From the NCBI GenBank assembly GCA_035544515.1, contig DATKEG010000150.1, positions 1-5,108 of the forward strand: a stretch of DNA of 5,108 bases, written 5' to 3'. Position 1 is the stretch's first letter. Every line of letters begins with the position of its first letter. The notes beneath the pieces were generated by a model that worked only from the letters and a program-made list of their open reading frames with translations, was not told the origin of the DNA and made no database searches. Positions 1 through 5,108 of this stretch are shown here, piece after piece. The DNA comes from DATKEG01 sp035544515 (GTDB taxonomy: Bacteria > Acidobacteriota > Vicinamibacteria > Fen-336). The translations under genes were made by a program, and so were the position numbers.

Positions 1-1
1 G

Positions 2-472
2 CCGCTGATGCTGCTCGCATCGGCCGCCCTGGCCTCGGCGCCGGCCGCGCCGGCGCAGCAGACCGCCGAGGCGCAGTTCATGGGGGAGACGGGTGACCAG
101 CTGTTCAAGACGTATTGCGGGAGCTGCCATGGACGATCGGCGAAGGGCGACGGACCGATCGCCGAGCACCTGCGTACGCGCCCTGCCGACCTCACGCTGA
201 TCGCCAGGCGCGCGGGCGGGAAGTTCGACGCGGACAAGGTGCACCGCCTCATCGACGGGCGGGTTCCCGTCCCGGGCCACGGCGGCTCCGACATGCCGGT
301 CTGGGGAGACGCCTTCAAGCGCGCGGGTAAGAGCGGCACCGAGGAGGCGGTGAACGCCCGCATCCGCGCCATCGTCGAGCACCTGCGGTCGCTGCAGGTG
401 CTGCCCGCCAAGGTGGTGCCCCCCGCGCCCCCCGGCCCACGGTTCGACTCGAAGGGCGGCGCCGAAAGGTAA
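2..472 (+). CDS. Monohaem c-type cytochrome, 5' end outside window
   Basis: Small periplasmic class I-type cytochrome c, expected to carry electrons between respiratory or dehydrogenase partners. Counting from the ATG at position 8, the covalent haem site CGSCH is at residues 37-41 and the likely sixth haem ligand is Met96 in the segment SDMPVWGDAF. The first 20 or so residues are alanine- and leucine-rich and end in APAAPAQQ, like the end of an export signal. They lack the positively charged start of a signal peptide, and the frame stays open to the left edge, so the true start is probably upstream; the ATG at 8 is only the first Met visible. The proline-rich tail (about residues 132-145) is absent from its paralogue. 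The gene converges on the second cytochrome, and 49 of 70 core residues match by eye. The electron donor and acceptor cannot be told from the sequence. The class is secure; the start is not. Confidence 0.88.
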   Translation, partial: PLMLLASAALASAPAAPAQQTAEAQFMGETGDQLFKTYCGSCHGRSAKGDGPIAEHLRTRPADLTLIARRAGGKFDADKVHRLIDGRVPVPGHGGSDMPVWGDAFKRAGKSGTEEAVNARIRAIVEHLRSLQVLPAKVVPPAPPGPRFDSKGGAER

Positions 473-486
473 CGGCCCGCCGCCCT
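453..486. terminator. Candidate bidirectional hairpin between convergent cytochrome genes
   Basis: AGGGCGGCG at 453-461 is the exact reverse complement of CGCCGCCCT at 478-486, giving a 9-bp stem with a 16-base loop. It covers the last codons and stops of both convergent genes, where a shared terminator would be expected. No run of T follows on either strand, so it is not a classical intrinsic terminator. In DNA this GC-rich the stem could partly be chance. Confidence 0.4.
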
Positions 487-859
487 ACTTGACCTGGATC
501 GTCTTCAGGTAGTCGACGAGCGCGCGGATGCGCTGCTGGACCGCCTTCTCGCTGAAGCGCTCGGCGGACTGCTTGAACGCGTCGCCCCAGACCGGCATGT
601 CGGTGCCGCCGTGCGGGGCGACGGGCGCGCGCCCGTCGACGATGCCGTGCACCGCGTCGGCGTCGAAGCGGCCCGCGCGGCGCTTGGCGATGAGGGTGAG
701 GTCGGCCGGGCGGAAGCGCAGGTAGGGCGACATCACGCCGTCCCCCCGCGCGGAGACGCCGTGGCAGCTCGCGCAGTAGGTCTTGAACAGCGCCTCGCCG
801 CTGGGCGCAGGCGCGGCCGCGAGCAGGAGGACGGCCAGGGCGGACGTGACGGCGGGCAT
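485..859 (-). CDS. Monohaem c-type cytochrome
   Basis: Small exported cytochrome c of 124 residues, predicted to carry electrons in the periplasm. The start at 859 gives a compact signal peptide (residues 1 to about 19, with hydrophobic core ALAVLLLAAA) and has a strong ribosome site, AGGAGG, five bases upstream. The longer frame opening at 895 would add a charged, non-signal-like extension. The haem attachment site CASCH is at residues 29-33 and the probable axial Met is residue 88 in TDMPVWGDAF. Its core is closely related to the convergent cytochrome at 2-472, with 49 of 70 positions identical by eye, but it lacks the proline-rich tail. It lies 42 bases downstream of the PAS-LuxR gene on the same strand with no promoter apparent in the gap, so the two are probably cotranscribed from the sigma-54-like promoter at 1714-1699. 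Its redox partners are unknown. Confidence 0.92.
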   Translation of the reverse strand: MPAVTSALAVLLLAAAPAPSGEALFKTYCASCHGVSARGDGVMSPYLRFRPADLTLIAKRRAGRFDADAVHGIVDGRAPVAPHGGTDMPVWGDAFKQSAERFSEKAVQQRIRALVDYLKTIQVK

Positions 860-864
860 GTCTC

Positions 865-870
865 CCTCCT
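865..870 (-). promoter_or_regulatory. Ribosome binding site deciding the cytochrome start
   Basis: On the minus strand AGGAGG is followed by five bases (GAGAC) and then the ATG at 859-857. This near-perfect Shine-Dalgarno sequence selects that ATG over the in-frame upstream start at 895. Confidence 0.75.
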
Positions 871-901
871 CACCCTCTCGCCACCGGGCGAGCACGAGAC
901 G

Positions 902-1672
902 CTACGGCGCGGGGCGCTGGTCCGGCCTCCGCACCCAGCCGCTGCGGAAGGCCAGCGACACCGCCTCGAGCTTCGAGTGCACGGCGAGCTTCTCCAGGAT
1001 GTTGTGGATGTGGTTGCGCACGGTGGCGAGGCTCAAGTCCAGCTTCTGCGCGATCTCCTTGTTCTGCAGGCCGGCCGCCACCCACTGCAGGATCTCCCGC
1101 TCGCGCACCGTGAGCGGGGGAGCCGGCGCCGCCTCGTCGGCGGCGAGGGCGGAGCCCGGCAGGCGCTCGGCGGGCGCGGCGCCGGAGGCGGCCAGCGCGC
1201 GCGCCAGGCGGCCTTCGGGATCGATGGGCGAGAGGATGTGGACCACGCTGTAGAGGTCGGGGCGGATGCTGGGGATGCGCAGGATGGTCACGTGCGTGAG
1301 GCACCGCCCGTGTCCGTTGGCCGAAACCTGCAGCTCGAACCCGGCCACGCCTTCACCACCCCTCAGGCTGGCCACCACGGGGCAGTTGGCATAGCAGAAC
1401 CGGTTCCCGAACACGTCGCGTCCACCGATCGCTTCGTAGCAGCGCCGGCCCAGCACCTCCTCCGAGCGGCGGCCGAACAGCTCCGCCGCGCCCTGGTTCC
1501 AGAACACGATGCGGTCGCGGCTGTCGGAGGCGAAAGCCGCCGGTTGGCCGGCGGCGAGGATGTCGAGCAGCTCCGGCGACCGTTCGCGCATTTCCGGCAC
1601 CACGGCCGGTGCGGGCCGCAAGTCCTGCGCGCGGCCCCGCGTGTCCGTGTCGACCGGCCTTCTGTCTGCCAT
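902..1672 (-). CDS. PAS domain LuxR-family transcriptional regulator
   Basis: Predicted cytosolic one-component transcription factor of 256 residues. A PAS sensory domain lies at about 33-150; IVFWNQGAAELFG (55-67) is a typical PAS start. A LuxR/GerE helix-turn-helix lies at about 185-245, with LTVREREILQWVAAG and NKEIAQKL followed by the recognition region TVRNHIHNILEKL. The linker (about 155-186) is alanine- and proline-rich. There is no receiver domain, so control should come through the PAS domain rather than phosphorylation. The PAS domain has a cysteine cluster, Cys78, Cys93 and Cys97 (C-x14-C-x3-C, ending NCPV), plus Cys124; a metal, Fe-S or thiol redox role is my inference. The ATG at 1672 has GGAG eight bases upstream. 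The gene follows the sigma-54 response regulator by 69 bases, has its own sigma-54-like promoter, and precedes a cytochrome gene it may help control. The family call is firm; targets and ligand are unknown. Confidence 0.9.
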   Translation of the reverse strand: MADRRPVDTDTRGRAQDLRPAPAVVPEMRERSPELLDILAAGQPAAFASDSRDRIVFWNQGAAELFGRRSEEVLGRRCYEAIGGRDVFGNRFCYANCPVVASLRGGEGVAGFELQVSANGHGRCLTHVTILRIPSIRPDLYSVVHILSPIDPEGRLARALAASGAAPAERLPGSALAADEAAPAPPLTVREREILQWVAAGLQNKEIAQKLDLSLATVRNHIHNILEKLAVHSKLEAVSLAFRSGWVRRPDQRPAP

Positions 1673-1698
1673 GGCGTTCGCTCCGGCCGCCTCAAGGG

Positions 1699-1714
1699 AG
1701 CAATCTCGGTGCCA
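1699..1714 (-). promoter_or_regulatory. Sigma-54 (-24/-12) promoter for the PAS-LuxR gene
   Basis: The minus strand reads TGGCACCGAGATTGCT from 1714 to 1699. It matches the sigma-54 consensus TGGCAC-N5-TTGC with the required ten bases between the GG and GC pairs. The predicted transcription start is near 1688, just ahead of the GGAG ribosome site (1684-1681) and 16 bases before the ATG at 1672, so promoter, leader and start fit together. It lies in the 69-base gap behind a gene for a sigma-54 activator, which makes that protein the obvious candidate activator. Its binding site would then fall within or beyond the 3' end of its own gene; I could not recognise one there. Confidence 0.8.
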
Positions 1715-1741
1715 GGGCTAAGTCCGCCGCGCCGGCAGGGC

Positions 1742-3102
<1,361 letters not shown>

Positions 3103-3106
<4 letters not shown>

Positions 3107-3118
3107 GATGGCCCTCCC
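3103..3118 (-). promoter_or_regulatory. Ribosome site and GTGA stop-start overlap
   Basis: The regulator's GTG (3106-3104) shares bases with the kinase's TGA (3105-3103). A GGGAGGG Shine-Dalgarno at 3118-3112 lies inside the last kinase codons, five bases before the GTG. This arrangement implies translational coupling of kinase and regulator and fixes the regulator start. Confidence 0.8.
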
Positions 3119-4941
3119 TCTCGCGCACCGGCCCCAGGCATCGGCAGCCGGACGGTGAACGCCGCGCCCTCGCCGGGCGGGCTGGAGGCGATGATCTCGC
3201 CTCCGTGCTGCAGCACGATCTGCTGGACGATCGACAGGCCGAGGCCCGTCCCTTTGGGCTTGGTGGTCACGAAGAGCTGGAAGACGTCCACGCCTTCCGG
3301 CAGTCCGGGTCCGGTGTCGCGCACCGCGAGCTGCACCTGGCCGTCCACGAGCCCGGTCTCGACGGTGACGGTGCCCCCGGCGGGCATGGCTTCCACCGCG
3401 TTGCGCACCAGGTTGATCACGACCTGCTTGACCTTCTCCGCGTCCATGCGGAAGTGGGGCAGCGGCTCGCCCGCGGAGAGCCGGCGCAGGTCCGCTCCGG
3501 CGGCGGCGGCCTCCGGCTGCAGCAGCCGCAGCACCTCGTCCACGAGCTGGTCGAGGTCGGCGAGGTGGTCCTGCATGCGGTCGGTGCGCGAGAAGAGCAG
3601 GAAGTCTCCCACCAGCCCGTCGAGCCGGCGGATCTCCTCGCGGATGGTATCCGCCAGCTCGCGCATCTCCTTGCCCACCGCCGGGTCCAGGCGCGCGATG
3701 CGGCGCTCGAGCAGCGACACCTGGAGGGCGATCGAGTTGAGGGGGTTGCGCACCTCGTGGGCCAGGCCGGAGGCGAACGTCCCCAGCACGGCCATCTTCT
3801 CGCTGAGCAGGATCCGCTGTTGCGCCTCCTTGAGCTCGCGGTACGCGCGCCGGCTCTCCTCGAACAGGTGGGCGTTGTCGAGGGCCACCGCGGCCTGCGC
3901 CGCGAAGGCCTCGGCCAGCGCCATCTCGTCCTCGCTCCAGTGGTGCGTGGCGGTCGAGGTGAGGATGAGGAGGCCGAAGGTGCGCTGCGGCGTGGCCAGC
4001 GCGGCCACCACGCCCGAGCTGGCCTGCCAGCGGCGGGCGAGCGCGCGGTTGACGCGCGCGTCGGTGGCCCAGTCCTCCACGAAGAACGCGCGCCGCTCCT
4101 CGAGCGCGCGGAGTTGGAGGCGGGCATCCATGCTCGGAAGGTCCAGCACCTGGTTCGGCTTCAGCTCGGCGTGGGCGAGCCCGCCCAGGTAGGCCACCTG
4201 CATCCGGGACGGGTGGGAGCCGAGCAGGATGATCACGCGGTCGGCGCCGAGCACTTCGCGCGCGGTGTCGCCCACCGCCTTGAGCACGGCCGCGGGCTCC
4301 AGCGAGCCGCCCATGGCCTTGCTCACCGCGGCCAGGGCGCGGGCCTCCTGGTTGCGCAGCCGCTCCGCCTCGCGATGGCGTCCGCGCTCCACGGCCAGCC
4401 CGATCTGGTGCCCGAGCGTCTCCAGGAACCTGAGCTGCTCTTCCGTGAACTGCTCGCCCGGGCGCGCCGCCACGTTGAGCACGCCGCGGACGGTCCCCTC
4501 GAACTTGAGCGGGATGCAGGCGTGCGCCACCGGCGCCTCGAGCCCCTCGACGATGTCCGGCATGCGCGGGCACTGCGTGGTGTTGCGCGCCTGCATCCGG
4601 TGCCCGCTCCAGAAGACCTCGGGACACAGGCACTCGCCGAGACCCTGCGTCCGGACCTCCTCGAGATAGGCGGGCGAGACGCCGCGCGCGGCGGCCAGCC
4701 GCAGCGTCCTCTCGCGGTCGTCCCCGGTGAAGATCCACGCGGCGGTGAGGCCCATGCGGCCGAGGATCTCGTCGAGGGCGATCTCGAGGATGGAGTTGGG
4801 GTCCTCCTCGCCGTGCACCCGCGCGGCGACCTGGGCGAGGATCATCAGCTCCCGCTCGCGCTGTTGGACCGCACCTTCCAGGGCGCGTACGCGCTCCTCG
4901 TAGGCCCCCTTCAAGCGCTCGTTCTCGTGCATGGGCGGCAT
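3103..4941 (-). CDS. Cytosolic two-GAF sensor histidine kinase
   Basis: Sensor kinase of 612 residues with no membrane segments or signal peptide, so it should read a cytosolic signal. Order: short coiled-coil-like N-terminus (about 5-35), GAF domain 1 (about 45-185), GAF domain 2 (about 200-357), a helical linker, HisKA with phosphoaccepting His395 in GLAHEVRNPLNS, then the HATPase domain with N-box Asn510/Asn514, DTGPG (542-546) and FQLFVTTKPKGTGLGL (554-569). GAF1 carries Cys104, Cys106, Cys124 and Cys142 near the expected ligand pocket; GAF2 has no cysteine. A metal, haem, nitric oxide or redox input is possible but unproven. The ATG at 4941 is chosen as the first ATG in frame; its ribosome site is weak, and the ATG at 4932 is an alternative. 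The frame can open at TTG 5061, but that part does not look like protein and contains the promoter elements. It overlaps the response regulator by four bases, forming a two-component operon. Confidence 0.93.
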
Positions 4942-4953
4942 CGTAGCAAGCCA

Positions 4954-4969
4954 CGCAATCTCTTCGCCA
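4954..4969 (-). promoter_or_regulatory. Sigma-54-like promoter ahead of the kinase operon
   Basis: The minus strand reads TGGCGAAGAGATTGCG from 4969 to 4954, with intact TGGC and TTGC blocks and ten bases between GG and GC. It shares GAGATTGC with the promoter of the PAS-LuxR gene. The predicted transcription start is near 4943, almost touching the ATG at 4941. The message would therefore be nearly leaderless from 4941 or have about an 11-base leader from 4932. That tight geometry is the main reason for doubt. If real, the operon is activated by its own regulator. Confidence 0.55.
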
Positions 4970-4982
4970 GGGGGCTCTCCAG

Positions 4983-5006
4983 GCAGTGTGCCCGGTAAGA
5001 CACTGC
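4983..5006. repeat. 24-bp interrupted palindrome, possible operator
   Basis: GCAGTGT (4983-4989) and ACACTGC (5000-5006) are perfect 7-bp inverted arms around a 10-base spacer. The centre is about 27 bases upstream of the -24 element and about 50 upstream of the predicted start of the kinase operon. It is less GC-rich than its surroundings, as binding sites often are. It could bind the NtrC-type regulator or another dimeric factor. No copy was recognised ahead of the PAS-LuxR promoter. Confidence 0.45.
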
Positions 5007-5085
5007 AATTACAGGGTCTTCGGGTGAGACGGTGCCGAGCGGCTGCCCGCTCTGGCCGCAATACGTGCGAAAGCCAGTATGGTTC

Positions 5086-5100
5086 GCGCAGATGCTGCGC
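5086..5100. repeat. Short GC hairpin near the right edge
   Basis: GCGCAG (5086-5091) and CTGCGC (5095-5100) form a perfect 6-bp stem around ATG. On the + strand it is followed by CCTTCCTT to the window end, so it could be part of a weak terminator. No + strand gene leads into it, so its role is open. Confidence 0.3.
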
Positions 5101-5108
5101 CCTTCCTT

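Noticed and set aside
860..895. Upstream start for the second cytochrome adding 12 residues
   Set aside because: It would put acidic and charged residues in front of a good signal peptide, whereas the ATG at 859 has a near-perfect ribosome site.
1720..1741. Possible terminator after the response regulator gene
   Set aside because: Only a 4-bp GC stem (GCCG-CGC-CGGC) with no T run is visible, too weak to call in this composition.
3205..4998. 597-residue + strand open frame opposite the histidine kinase
   Set aside because: It is a compositional shadow of the kinase gene, rich in His, Arg, Glu and Leu, without any domain or signal.
3107..5008. N-terminal extension of the response regulator giving a 1088-residue protein
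   Set aside because: The extension lies out of frame under the histidine kinase and is low-complexity Arg/Gly/Ala-rich. The GTG at 3106 has a good ribosome site and begins exactly at the receiver domain.
4942..5061. 40-residue N-terminal extension of the kinase from a TTG at 5061
   Set aside because: The added residues show no domain and would be encoded across the sigma-54-like promoter and palindrome. No good ribosome site precedes the TTG.
5062..5080. TGGC...TTGC on the minus strand (about 5076-5059) as a third sigma-54 promoter
   Set aside because: The two blocks are 11 rather than 7 bases apart, and sigma-54 does not tolerate that spacing.

Overview
The window is very GC-rich (roughly 70% by eye) and densely coded. 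It suggests an uncultured or soil-type Gram-negative bacterium that uses sigma-54 and makes periplasmic c-type cytochromes. The gene style (two-GAF histidine kinases, NtrC-type regulators, small cytochromes with a 'DMPVWGDAF' segment) would fit Rokubacteria/Methylomirabilota, Acidobacteria or former Deltaproteobacteria. That placement is an impression only; no marker gene is present.

Layout, left to right. A c-type cytochrome on the + strand (2-472) runs in from the left edge. It meets a second, clearly paralogous cytochrome on the - strand (485-859), with 12 bases between their stop codons and a 9-bp perfect inverted repeat spanning the junction. Everything further right is on the - strand and reads right to left: a cytosolic two-GAF sensor histidine kinase (4941 down to 3103), a sigma-54-dependent NtrC-type response regulator (3106 down to 1742, overlapping the kinase stop by a GTGA), a PAS-LuxR transcription factor without a receiver domain (1672 down to 902), then the second cytochrome. 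The stretch 4942-5108 has no supported gene; it holds a sigma-54-like promoter, a 24-bp interrupted palindrome and a short hairpin.

The most interesting signal is regulatory. Two sequences match the sigma-54 -24/-12 promoter pattern with exact spacing (TGGC-N7-TTGC). I found no others with both blocks intact when reading both strands. Both lie on the - strand, one directly ahead of the PAS-LuxR gene (1714-1699) and one directly ahead of the kinase (4969-4954). The regulator encoded between them has the sigma-54-contacting loop (GSFTGA), so the simplest model is a self-contained cascade. The kinase senses a cytosolic signal and phosphorylates the regulator. The regulator then activates sigma-54 transcription of its own operon and of the PAS-LuxR gene with the downstream cytochrome. 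The PAS-LuxR protein would add a second sensory step. Both sensory inputs (first GAF domain, PAS domain) carry clustered cysteines, which would fit redox, metal or gas sensing linked to electron-transport genes. The signal and the wider regulon are not visible here.
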